Assembly (NCBI GenBank): GCA_963726795.1
Contig: CAVSDD010000007.1
Span: forward strand, 318,997 to 382,996
DNA: 64,000 nt
Direction: 5' to 3'
Source of the DNA: Hyphomicrobium_A sp963726795
Lineage (GTDB): Bacteria > Pseudomonadota > Alphaproteobacteria > Rhizobiales > Hyphomicrobiaceae
Position numbers and translations under genes: made by a program. The notes beneath the pieces are model-generated. The model did not search any database. It was not told where the DNA came from and saw only the letters and a list, made by a program, of their open reading frames with translations. Of this stretch, positions 35,235 to 43,679 are shown in pieces (within the stretch, counting starts at the first letter, position 1; every line of letters starts with the position of its first letter).

Positions 35235-37211
35235 TCATTGATCGATTTCGGCGCGTGTCTTCTCCGGCATTCGTGCCGCAAACAAAGCCTCCTGCTTTTT
35301 GTGGAACTCAGCGGACGCCAGGATCTCATCCGACACCTGCAGGCGGCCGATCTCGCCCGAAGCTAGCCGCCCCGCGGCCGTGCCGAGCTCGTCCGCATTG
35401 GGATCGCGAGACAGCAGCACGCGGTAGAGCAAGGTGACGAACCCTGGCTCATCGAGCGTATCGGTCTTGTACTTTGCGTTGAACTCGGCCGATTGCAGAA
35501 GGCCGTTCAGGAAGGTTTCGAGCGTCATCCCGCTGCGCCGCCGATCGGTCGAGACTGCCAAACCGCCGACATCGGGCCACCGGCCGAGCACGAGGCAATA
35601 GGAGTAGATGTTCTGCCCGCGCTCGAACTCCAGCGGCTTGTGCAGGATGCCGACGTCGCAATCGCGAGCAACCTGCGGCGCCGAAGCAATCGCCTTCGCG
35701 GGAGCGGCGGCGGGCGCAGGAGCGGCTGCGAGAGCGGGAGCAGGCGGTGTTACGGCCGCAGCTGCAACGGTCATCGGCTTGCCGAAGAGTGCCGCGTGCT
35801 GCTGGCGGAATGCGGCCGAATCGATCAACCCCCGCTGGAAATCAATGCGTGTCTTCTGGTCGTCGAGCGCACCCGCCCCCTCCTTGAGGGCCGCCGGACT
35901 TGGCTCCGCGCCAAACAGTACGCGGTGGATCAATCGGACGTACTCGTCCGTCGAGAGCTTGCTCACGTCGTGCTTCGTGGCGAACTCTTCGCTATTTAGC
36001 ATGTCGGTCAGCGCCTGGCTGATCGGCAAGCCGCCAGCGAGGCGCGATGCATAGCCTACCAAGCCGGATCCGTCCGGCTGGCGGCCGAGCACGAGACAGA
36101 ATGAGTAGGCGACCGCCGCTTTCGCGTCGACGGCCCCGTTATTCGCGGCTTCTGGATTCAGCTCGCACTTACGCTCGACGCTGATTTCGTGCGGCGTGTG
36201 GGCGCTCGCTACAGCGCCTGCGAGACGTTTCTTGACCGCATCGAAGGCCGGCTTGCGATCTCCCGGCACCCAGAGGCCGTTACTGTCCTTCTTCAGCTCG
36301 ACCAGGCCCATGACGGCCTCGAAGTCTTCCTTCCCCCAATAGGGCTCGTCGAGCAGCTCATAGATGTGGGCCGCCTCGACGCCGTAGGCTTGTTGCAGCT
36401 CGGTCAGGCGCGTCATCTGCTGCATGAGCCCCTGCACCTGCAGCTCTTTGCTCTTCTCGCTGCCACGCGAGTTGTTGAACTCGGTAATCCAGATCGGATG
36501 CTTGTACTGGCGCAGCTTCTTCAGCGCCCACTCGGGATCCTCGCCGTACATGTGCCAGACGGAGATATCCCACTCGATGCCGTCGGCCTTCATGCGCTCG
36601 AATGCGCCGATATGGCCCCAGCCGGCGGTGCCGATGGCGACTTTGACGGCGGGATCGGCGGCGCGGGCACCTTCCGTCAGTCCCTTGAGAACCGCGCTCA
36701 CTTTGGCCCAGCGCGGACCGAAATAATCGAGGGTGGAGTTTCCGCCCGCCGGACCCCAGGCACAGTTGTATTGCTTGCCGTCGTCCTGCGTTTCGCAGGC
36801 CTTGATGATCGCGTAGTTCTCGAGCTCGTTGCCGAGCTCCCAGACCGGGATCTGTCCCTTGAAGCTCGAGACGAGCGCGAACGCCAATCCGTAGGCCTTC
36901 GACCGCAAATCTTCCGGAGTTTGCTTGTCGAAATCGACGGGCGGCGTCACCACCGGAAGCGGGGTGATGCCGCGCTCCTTGGCTGCGCGCACCAGCTGCA
37001 GCATGTCGGGCAGCTTGTCGGTTCCCCCGATGTCGAACCGGTAGGATGTCATGCCCAGCTCGCGCACGTAGTCGAGCTGCGCATCAACGGAAATCGGATA
37101 GGCGACGAGAGGATGCCCGTTGACGCCCCACATGATGCCGGCGTTGCCCGATGCGGAAGGAAGCATCGCAAGGACGATCGCCGCGACCATTGAGATGGAG
37201 AGTTTGGACAT
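35235..37211 (-). CDS. Secreted glycoside hydrolase with two C-terminal DUF4214-like modules
   Basis: 658 residues from ATG 37211 (MSKLSISMVAAIVLAMLPSA, a signal peptide). Residues about 25-340 form a TIM-barrel glycosidase: VWELGNELENY carries the acid/base Glu, WHMYGEDPEWALKKL follows, and IWITEFNNSRG carries the nucleophile Glu, the arrangement of clan GH-A (GH5/GH39-like). Two repeats then follow, each with AYSFCLVLGRQPD/IYSYCLVLGRWPD, a LINRVLFGA-type turn and SAEFNAKY/SEEFATKH. These are DUF4214-like, separated by an Ala/Pro-rich linker. It likely trims or remodels the exported glycan in the periplasm or outside, as depolymerases in exopolysaccharide loci do. Confidence 0.82.
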   Translation of the reverse strand: MSKLSISMVAAIVLAMLPSASGNAGIMWGVNGHPLVAYPISVDAQLDYVRELGMTSYRFDIGGTDKLPDMLQLVRAAKERGITPLPVVTPPVDFDKQTPEDLRSKAYGLAFALVSSFKGQIPVWELGNELENYAIIKACETQDDGKQYNCAWGPAGGNSTLDYFGPRWAKVSAVLKGLTEGARAADPAVKVAIGTAGWGHIGAFERMKADGIEWDISVWHMYGEDPEWALKKLRQYKHPIWITEFNNSRGSEKSKELQVQGLMQQMTRLTELQQAYGVEAAHIYELLDEPYWGKEDFEAVMGLVELKKDSNGLWVPGDRKPAFDAVKKRLAGAVASAHTPHEISVERKCELNPEAANNGAVDAKAAVAYSFCLVLGRQPDGSGLVGYASRLAGGLPISQALTDMLNSEEFATKHDVSKLSTDEYVRLIHRVLFGAEPSPAALKEGAGALDDQKTRIDFQRGLIDSAAFRQQHAALFGKPMTVAAAAVTPPAPALAAAPAPAAAPAKAIASAPQVARDCDVGILHKPLEFERGQNIYSYCLVLGRWPDVGGLAVSTDRRRSGMTLETFLNGLLQSAEFNAKYKTDTLDEPGFVTLLYRVLLSRDPNADELGTAAGRLASGEIGRLQVSDEILASAEFHKKQEALFAARMPEKTRAEIDQ

Positions 37212-37483
37212 GGCTCTTGGCCTCTCGGCAGACGCTAGGGTTAACGAGACGCGCACATGATTTGGCAGCGTAGTAGATGGCGCATTCTAGGCCCGCCAAT
37301 GCTGGCGTCGCCTTGGCCAATACACCGAGTATCTGGCCCTGCTCCTCCACCCAAAGCAGTGGGCCTATGTCGATGGTGGTAGGGCCAGCGCCCGGAACCG
37401 GCGGGTATAATCGGGTTCATCGTAAACCTGGCCGCGCTTCGCCTGTCGCGTACGGCCGCCCATTGGTGGATCCATTGAGCCGC

Positions 37484-38014
37484 ATGCGTTTTGTGAAGAC
37501 GACGTTTCCAGACGCGTGGATGATCGAGCCCGAGCAGATTGGGGATGAGCGCGGCTACTTTGCGCGCACGTTCTGCGCACGCGACTTTGCCGAGCGCGGG
37601 CTGCAAGCGAGCTTCGTGCAGCATTCCCGCTCCTATTCGTCCACTAAAGGCACGCTGCGCGGACTGCACTACCAGCAAGCGCCGCATTCGGAAGTGAAGG
37701 TCGTGAGCTGCCTTTCCGGCGCGATCCACGATGTCATCGTCGACCTGCGGCCGGATTCGGTGACCTTCGGGACCTGGGAGGCCTTTGCGCTTACGGAGGA
37801 GAACCAGCGGCAGATCTATATTCCCGCTGGCTTCGCGCACGGATTTCAATCGCTCACCGACGACGCCGAGGTCGGCTACCTGATCTCGGAATTCTACGTC
37901 CCGGCTGCCTCGACAGGCCTCGCGCACGATGACCCATCACTCGGCATCGCCTGGCCGCTGCCGGTTGCGGTGATCTCCGAGCGCGACCGCACTTGGGGGC
38001 GTCTCGCGGCTTGA
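37484..38014 (+). CDS. dTDP-4-dehydrorhamnose 3,5-epimerase-like (RfbC family) protein
   Basis: 176 residues from ATG 37484; the 69-codon extension above is unrelated. Family marks are IGDERGYFARTFCARDFAER, then FVQHSRSYSSTKGTLRGLHY with the catalytic LRGLHYQ histidine, and IYIPAGFAHGFQSLTDDAEV with the Tyr/His pair. RfbC enzymes epimerise C3 and C5 of 4-keto-6-deoxy nucleotide sugars. No rmlA, rmlB or rmlD homologue lies alongside, so the substrate may be another 4-keto sugar, possibly one derived from the CDP-glucose branch. It converges with the DUF4910 gene with six bases between stops. Confidence 0.88.
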   Translation: MRFVKTTFPDAWMIEPEQIGDERGYFARTFCARDFAERGLQASFVQHSRSYSSTKGTLRGLHYQQAPHSEVKVVSCLSGAIHDVIVDLRPDSVTFGTWEAFALTEENQRQIYIPAGFAHGFQSLTDDAEVGYLISEFYVPAASTGLAHDDPSLGIAWPLPVAVISERDRTWGRLAA

Positions 38015-38020
38015 CTGGCG

Positions 38021-39316
38021 TTACTGCGGTGCGACCAGCAGTGCTGCATCCTCGAGCCGCTCGGCCGCGTCAGCGATCACCGTAAACGGCAGATTGGCGC
38101 GGTTGGCCATATCGAGCAGCGAATGCTCGCCGTCCGCGAGGTTCAACACCCAGAGCATCGCCATGTTGCTATCGTATCCGCTCTTGTCGCCACCGATCGA
38201 AGAATATAGGCCGCGCCGACCGAGCGCCGGCTCGCACTTTGGGTTGGTGCTGACGAGGACGCGATCCCGCTCCAGCACGTCGATCGCCGCAAGCACGAGA
38301 TTGTAGGACAGCTTTAGGTGCTCCGGCGCGATGAGATCGAGGTTATCCGCCGAGGTGTGATACTCGGGGAACTTGCCATGCTGGCTGCGCTGGAAGAGCC
38401 CCACAGGCAGGTTGAACGCGGGCGAGCAGTATTGCCGCTCGTCATAACCATACGGGCTGAACTCGACGATCTTTGAGGTGGGCGCCGCATGCTTCAGAAC
38501 ATGTGCCATCGCGCGGTCGATCATGGCGTCGCCGCGCCGGCTCTTCTTGTAGGTCGGGCCGCCAGCGTCGCCGACGCAGGAGACCACGAGCCCGTGCTTG
38601 ATGCGCTGAGCGCGCTCCTCGTTTGTTGCCAGCCATGCCACCGCTCCGAGCGTGCCCGGCGTGAACATGAAACGATAGGTGAGCCGGTTGGAGCGCCGGC
38701 CGAGATCCTGAGCCAGCATGACGAGGAGGGCTATTCCGGCGCAATTGTCGTTCGCCAGAGAGGGATGGCAGCTGTGCGCCGACAGCAGCACCTCGTCGTC
38801 GCTCTCGCCCGGTATGGTGTGCTCGGCATAGGTGAGGTTTCCGTCCGCGAGCGTGGAATCGACCACTGCCGTGTACTGGCCCGGCGGCAACGCCTGCAGC
38901 GCGTTGTGGCTCATGCAGAAGCCCCAGCGCTCCTCGTGGTAGGAGGTTCGATAGGGGATCAGGTCAGGTTGATCGGGAAGCGTATGGATGTGCTTTTTCA
39001 GCTCATCCAAGCTCAGCTCGGCGCGGACCGGAATGCTGTAATTCAACACGTGCAGGTTCGAGGCGCGGAAATCGACGACCCGCTCGCCGGCGGCGTTCGC
39101 GACATAGGCGTCCTTGATGTTCCACTCGCGCGGGATGGTCCAATCGAACACGCGTGTGCCGGACGCAACTTCGGTGCGCTTCAGCGCGATGTGCCGTTCG
39201 ACGATATCGAGGGACTGGCGCACGCCGTCGCCGGTGATGCTCCGGCAGATGGGGAAAAGCTCGGAAGCGAGCGCGTACATGCGCTCCCCCACGTCCAGCT
39301 CGCACAGGCGCAACAC
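38021..39316 (-). CDS. DUF4910 (aminopeptidase-like domain) protein of sugar-nucleotide loci
   Basis: About 431 residues from a GTG at 39314-39316; TTG 39400 or ATG 39280 are alternatives. It starts near YALASELFPICRSITGDGVR, the usual opening of DUF4910/DUF2172 proteins. The M28-peptidase-like fold shows LLSAHSCHPSLANDNCAG with zinc ligands His and Asp, and FPEYHTSADNLDLI with the distal His. The C-terminal winged-helix part ends LLVAPQ. The reaction is unproven; the family is found beside sugar-nucleotide epimerases and C-methyltransferases, suggesting hydrolysis of an amide in a sugar precursor. It follows the SDR gene by about 70 bases on the same strand. Confidence 0.82.
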   Translation of the reverse strand: MLRLCELDVGERMYALASELFPICRSITGDGVRQSLDIVERHIALKRTEVASGTRVFDWTIPREWNIKDAYVANAAGERVVDFRASNLHVLNYSIPVRAELSLDELKKHIHTLPDQPDLIPYRTSYHEERWGFCMSHNALQALPPGQYTAVVDSTLADGNLTYAEHTIPGESDDEVLLSAHSCHPSLANDNCAGIALLVMLAQDLGRRSNRLTYRFMFTPGTLGAVAWLATNEERAQRIKHGLVVSCVGDAGGPTYKKSRRGDAMIDRAMAHVLKHAAPTSKIVEFSPYGYDERQYCSPAFNLPVGLFQRSQHGKFPEYHTSADNLDLIAPEHLKLSYNLVLAAIDVLERDRVLVSTNPKCEPALGRRGLYSSIGGDKSGYDSNMAMLWVLNLADGEHSLLDMANRANLPFTVIADAAERLEDAALLVAPQ

Positions 39317-39386
39317 GCGCTCAGCGCAACATTTCCGCGTGCAATTGGCGCAGCGATCCGGCTCTTGCTCTGCCGCCGGAACCCGG

Positions 39387-40430
39387 TCAGGCCGCAACAC
39401 AGTTGACGTGCCTTAGCGAGCTGTCGAGGATGCCGTCGGCGATCAGCTTTTTGATGTGGCCGATGCGCTGGTAGCGCGGGCCCTCGAACTCCTCGAGCGT
39501 CACCTTCGACGACTTGTAGGCGGCATAGAGCTGCTCGGCACCCTTGCGAGCATTCCACACCGGCTTGAAGTCGGGCAGCACCTTGTTGATCTTGGCAAAA
39601 CTCACCCGGTAGCAGCGGGTATCGGGCCCGGCATCGCTCGCATACTCAAGGTGGCAGCCTGGCACGACATCGGCGACGATCTGGGCCAGCTCGCGAATGC
39701 GATAGTTCTCGGTATCGCAACCCACATTGAACGCCTCGTTGAAGATCGTCTCGCGGGGCGCAGCTAGCGCGGCAATGAACGCGCGCGAGATGTCCTCGAT
39801 GTGCACGACGGGACGCCAAGGGGAGCCGTCAGACTTGAGATAGATCTGCCCGGTGGTCGTGGCCCAGGCAACGAGATTGTTCAGCACGATATCGAAGCGC
39901 ATGCGCGGCGACAGGCCATATGCCGTGGCTGGGCGCAGGTACGTCGGGCAGAAGCTTTCATCCGCCAGCGGCGAGATGCCCTGCTCGGCCCAAACCTTCG
40001 ACTGCCCATAGGCCGTCACGGGATTGAGCGACGCCGTCTCATCGACCATGTCGTCGCCCGCCTGACCGTAGTTCGAGCACGAGGAGGCGAGCAGGAATCG
40101 CTCGACGCCGGCTTCCTTGGCGATCTTTGCCAAGCGAGCGCTGGCGCGATGATTGATCGAGTAGGTGATATCGGAATTAAGGTTGCCGAGCGGATCATTG
40201 GACAGCGCCGCCAAATGGATGACCGCCTCGCGTCCCTTGAGGTCGGTCCGCGTCAGGTCGCGCACGTCCTTGGAGATGGTCGGAATATCAAGCACCTTGC
40301 CGCCGCCATCGAAGGTGCAGCGCTCATAAAGGTCGCTGTCGCAGCCGAGTACGTCGTGGCCAGCGTCGAGCAGCATCCGGCTCATGACCGTGCCGATGTA
40401 GCCGCGATGACCGGTGAGAAATACTTTCAT
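39387..40430 (-). CDS. NAD-dependent epimerase/dehydratase (extended SDR)
   Basis: 347 residues. The Rossmann glycine motif is LTGHRGYIGTVM at residues 4-15, and the catalytic triad shows as ASSCSNYGQ and AYGQSKVWAEQ (Tyr-x3-Lys). HLAALSNDPLGNLN and RPATAYGLSPRMRFD match nucleotide-sugar epimerases and dehydratases such as GalE-like and CDP-sugar enzymes. The window has no other candidate for 4,6-dehydration of CDP-glucose, though this sequence looks more like the epimerase/reductase branch. First gene of the minus-strand operon continuing into the DUF4910 gene. Confidence 0.87.
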   Translation of the reverse strand: MKVFLTGHRGYIGTVMSRMLLDAGHDVLGCDSDLYERCTFDGGGKVLDIPTISKDVRDLTRTDLKGREAVIHLAALSNDPLGNLNSDITYSINHRASARLAKIAKEAGVERFLLASSCSNYGQAGDDMVDETASLNPVTAYGQSKVWAEQGISPLADESFCPTYLRPATAYGLSPRMRFDIVLNNLVAWATTTGQIYLKSDGSPWRPVVHIEDISRAFIAALAAPRETIFNEAFNVGCDTENYRIRELAQIVADVVPGCHLEYASDAGPDTRCYRVSFAKINKVLPDFKPVWNARKGAEQLYAAYKSSKVTLEEFEGPRYQRIGHIKKLIADGILDSSLRHVNCVAA

Positions 40431-40754
40431 GGACCAAATTCCCCAATATCCTCCGGATGAGCCGACAATCGGGGAAGCGCAGTCGCGCGCCTAGGAGCGA
40501 ATAAGACGAGGGGGAGCAGGCGTGCGAAGGACGCAGGCGGCTCAAGCTACTTCGAATGGAGTAGCAATCTCATTTTGCGACACGGCTTTGGCTCGCCGAG
40601 ACACCATTCCGCGACGGATCACCCGCTCTGCGTCCAACGAATGGCGCAATAGCCCGCGCCACCGCTCGCCGGTACTAAGGCAATCGCACTCGAATTACCG
40701 CTGGATCCTATCCAACGCGAGTGACCCGCGCGTTTTTCGGCATTGGAGAAGCAG
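40431..40754. other. Divergent intergenic region before the VPEID-CTERM/exosortase pair
   Basis: 324 bases separate the SDR gene (minus) from the small sorted protein (plus). No credible ORF on either strand and no strong hairpin. It must hold the promoters for both directions. I looked for a sigma-54 box (TGGCAC-N5-TTGC), as found upstream of some PEP-CTERM genes, and did not find a convincing one. Confidence 0.5.
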
Positions 40755-40988
40755 ATGTTGAGCAACCTGATAAAAGTTACAGCCGCAGGCTTCGCGATGA
40801 GCCTCTTCACGGCCAAGCAGGCCGCTGCCTGGTGCATTTTCGGCTTCGGCGACACGTGTGGCGGCAGTGGCGGAGATGGGGGCGGCACAACGGCGGCGCC
40901 CGAGTTCGACGGCCCCGGCGCAATCGCCGCGATCGCCCTTCTCGGCACCATCGTCGCTCTCATTTACCATAGGTCGAGCAGTAAGTAG
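40755..40988 (+). CDS. Short VPEID-CTERM-like exosortase substrate
   Basis: 77 residues from ATG 40755 with GGAGAA upstream. An N-terminal signal peptide (MLSNLIKVTAAGFAMSLFTA to AAA|W) is followed by CIFGFGDTCGGSGGDGGGTT, a Gly-rich piece with two cysteines. The C-terminal sorting signal APEFDGPGAIAAIALLGTIV runs on into ALIYHRSSSK: a VPEID-like motif, a membrane helix and a basic tail. This three-part tail is the definition of an exosortase target, and the matching exosortase E/protease follows 41 bases on. Only about 25 residues lie between signal peptide and motif, so the sorted product is tiny. It may be anchored, cleaved or joined to the glycan. Confidence 0.8.
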   Translation: MLSNLIKVTAAGFAMSLFTAKQAAAWCIFGFGDTCGGSGGDGGGTTAAPEFDGPGAIAAIALLGTIVALIYHRSSSK

Positions 40989-41029
40989 GCCGTCTCGAGG
41001 GTCTCATCGAGGCGAGCGCAGGACATCCC

Positions 41030-42676
41030 ATGAGCACTTCGACCGCGGTTGAAAGTGGTAAACCCAACCGCGTTCGCAAATCCCACAGCGTTCGCCTATG
41101 GGCGGCAATCTCGCTGGCACTCGGCGAGATCGTTGCCGTCTCCTTCGCGTTCAACTTTCCGACGGGCTTGCCGGAAGCCATCAATCCGGTCGCGTGGGCG
41201 AAATGCTCCGCTCAAGCGGGCCTGCTTGCGTTCGTAACGTTAACGCTCGTGCTTTGGCCCGACCGCAGCAAGGTTATCGACGCGTGGGGCCGCGCGACGC
41301 GCGACAGCAACTGGGTCGTCCATGCGCTAGCTAACACTGCCCTGTTTGCCCTGCTTCTGCCTGCGACGCTCGCCTTCTCCGACTTCGCGGCCCATTCGGC
41401 CGAGCGGCCTTGGGCGTGGTTTGCCGTCTATTGCTGCCTGCTGCTCGCCACTCTCCTTTCGCTCGCCAACATCGCCGCACCGTTCCCTTTCTGGCGCTGG
41501 CTCATTCGCGAGGCGCCTTCACAGATTGCAACGGCCATTGTCAGTGCCGCCGCGCTCGTCCTCGCCGGCCGTCTCTCGCTCGAAAGCTGGGACGCTCTAT
41601 CGAGCGCCACGCTGCGCGTTTCGCACTGGATACTCACCCTCTACGAATCCAACGTCGTTCTCGACGTAGACCGCGAGCTGCTCGGCGTCGGCGAGTTCAA
41701 GGTGCGCGTGTTGAGAGAGTGCTCGGGTTATGAGGGCATCGGGCTCATCGTTTGCTTTCTCGCGCTCTACTGCGTGCTGATGCGCCGCAAGCTCCGCTTT
41801 CCGCATGCGCTCGCGCTGTTCCCGCTGGCCATCGTCGCCGTATGGACGCTGAACGCGGCACGCATCGCGGCTCTGGTCAGCATCGGGCATCACGTGTCAC
41901 CGGTGCTCGCGCTCAATGGGTTTCATTCGCAAGCGGGATGGATTGCATTTCTCACTGTTGCATTCGGCATCATCGCCCTTTCGCAAAAGGCCGCGTTCTT
42001 CAGGCGCGAGTTCCAGATCACGCCTATCACGCGAACGGCGAGCCGTCCCCGGGATCAACTTGTATTTGCCTTGCTCGTGCCGTTCGCGGCTTTGATGTCC
42101 GCCACCATCGTGGCGTCCGCATTCGCGCCGCACGATCAATGGTTCTATCCCCTGAAGGTGGCTGCCGTTTCAGCGGCCGTTTGGTATTACCGCAAATCCT
42201 ACGTGGGCCTTTTCGCAGGCGTTTCGCCGGTTTCGATTGGCATTGGCATTGCGGTCGGCGTCATCTGGATCGCGACCGACGTTCGCGCCCAACAACCCGT
42301 CGAACTCGGGGTCTGGCTCGCGACGTTGCCCGCGTGGCTCGTGGCGCTATGGCTCGTTGCACGCGCGTTGGGCTCGGTGCTGCTGGTTCCGGTGGCCGAG
42401 GAGCTGGCGTTTCGCGGGTATCTGCAGCGGACGCTCATCGACCGCGATATCGCGCGCGTCGCACCGGGGCAGTTCACCTGGCTATCGTTTGTCGTCGTTA
42501 CGGTTGCATTTGGGATGATGCACCAGCGCTGGCTCGCCGCCATGCTCGCGGGCGCGGCGTATGCGCTCCTGCTCTATCGCAGCAACAAGCTGTCGGACCC
42601 AATCGCCGCTCACGTCGCATCCAACAGCGTCATTATAGCCTGGGCCATCGCGGCCCAGCAGTGGTCGCTCCTGTGA
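41030..42676 (+). CDS. xrtE: Exosortase E/protease fusion (XrtE with CPBP domain, VPEID-CTERM system)
   Basis: 548 residues, membrane protein. The N-terminal half is an exosortase with the transpeptidase-like triad: Cys in VLRECSGYEGIGL near 230, Arg in LNAARIAALVSIGH near 277 and His in LNGFHSQAGWIAF near 298. The C-terminal half is a CPBP/CAAX-type protease: VAEELAFRGYLQR (EExxxR) near 458, FGMMHQRW near 496 and HVASNS near 528. This two-domain layout is the defining form of exosortase E (TIGR04162, from knowledge), which pairs with VPEID-CTERM substrates. It should cleave and transfer the short protein encoded just upstream. It closes the exopolysaccharide island. Confidence 0.93.
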   Translation: MSTSTAVESGKPNRVRKSHSVRLWAAISLALGEIVAVSFAFNFPTGLPEAINPVAWAKCSAQAGLLAFVTLTLVLWPDRSKVIDAWGRATRDSNWVVHALANTALFALLLPATLAFSDFAAHSAERPWAWFAVYCCLLLATLLSLANIAAPFPFWRWLIREAPSQIATAIVSAAALVLAGRLSLESWDALSSATLRVSHWILTLYESNVVLDVDRELLGVGEFKVRVLRECSGYEGIGLIVCFLALYCVLMRRKLRFPHALALFPLAIVAVWTLNAARIAALVSIGHHVSPVLALNGFHSQAGWIAFLTVAFGIIALSQKAAFFRREFQITPITRTASRPRDQLVFALLVPFAALMSATIVASAFAPHDQWFYPLKVAAVSAAVWYYRKSYVGLFAGVSPVSIGIGIAVGVIWIATDVRAQQPVELGVWLATLPAWLVALWLVARALGSVLLVPVAEELAFRGYLQRTLIDRDIARVAPGQFTWLSFVVVTVAFGMMHQRWLAAMLAGAAYALLLYRSNKLSDPIAAHVASNSVIIAWAIAAQQWSLL

Positions 42677-42745
42677 TGCAGCCGTGCTAACGAGCTGACC
42701 AGCCGGCCGCGCACTGCGGGCCGACATGCTCGGAGATCAAAAGAC

Positions 42746-43669
42746 ATGATGCGTTTGTTCGCGGCCGCAGTTGGCGTGTTCACTCTCTCATTGCCGGTGG
42801 CTGCCGAAGTTCAACCGTACCCGGCAGAATTCCGCACCGAGGACATCGCAACCGATGGCGCCACCATTCATGTGCGCGTCGGCGGCAAAGGGCCGGCGGT
42901 CCTGCTGCTGCACGGATTTGGCGATACCGGCGACATGTGGGCGCCGCTGGCGAAGGAGCTCGTGCAAAACCACACCGTCATCGCGCCCGACCTGCGCGGC
43001 ATGGGGCTCTCGTCGCAGCCCGCAGGCGGATACGACAAGAAGACCGAGGCCCGCGATATCGCGATGGTGCTCGATCATCTGAAGGTCGACCAGGCCGACG
43101 CTCGTCACCCACGACATCGGCAACATGGTCGGCTACGCGTTTGCCGCGCAGTATCCCGAATCGCGTCACGCGTTGGGTCGCGATGGATGCGCCGCTGCCC
43201 GGCATCGGCGACTGGGAGAAGATCCTCCTCACTCCGGCGCTGTGGCATTTCAATTTTCGCGGACCCGACGTCGAGCGCCTCGTGAAGGGGCGCGAGCGCA
43301 TCTATCTCGATCGGTTCTGGAACGAGCTGTCGGCCGACCCGAAGGCGATCGACGAAGCGACGCGCGAGCACTATGCCGAGATCTACGCGCGCCCGCGGCG
43401 CCATGCATTCCGCGTTCGAGCAGTTCGCCGGCTTTCGCGCAGGACGCGATCGACAACAAGGCGTTCCTCGCCAGGGGCAAGCTTGAAGATGCCCATCCTC
43501 GCCATCGGCGGCGGAGAAATCATTCGGCACCGCGATGGCGGAGGATCTGCGTTTCGTGGCTGATAACGTGACCGGTGGCGTTGTGCCGAACTCGGGCCAT
43601 TGGCTCATGGAGGAGCAACCCGCCGCGACGATGGCCGCGATCAAAGCGTTCATCGACGCGAAGAAATGA
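42746..43669 (+). pseudogene. Secreted epoxide hydrolase/haloalkane dehalogenase-like protein, frameshifted
   Basis: ATG 42746 starts MMRLFAAAVGVFTLSLPVAA, a signal peptide, then VRVGGKGPAVLLLHGFGDTG (oxyanion HGFGDT) and VIAPDLRGMGLSSQPAGGYD. Shifts occur near 43100, 43170, 43410 and 43530. The restored path has VTHDIGNMVGYAFAAQYP with the nucleophile Asp, WHFNFRGPDVERLVKGRERI and NSGHWLMEEQPA with the catalytic His, ending DAKK at TGA 43667-43669. About 300 residues, normal for periplasmic members. Substrate unknown. It converges on lpxD with 10 bases between. Confidence 0.78.
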
Positions 43670-43679
43670 ACGACGCGCG

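Noticed and set aside
38021..39400. TTG 39400 as the start of the DUF4910 gene
   Set aside because: It lies inside the SDR stop region and adds a Cys-rich piece (DRCANCTRKCC) unlike the family; GTG 39316 gives the normal length.
40431..40754. Sigma-54 promoter ahead of the VPEID-CTERM gene
   Set aside because: The GG...GC pairs present do not have the 10-base spacing or the TGGCAC/TTGC core.
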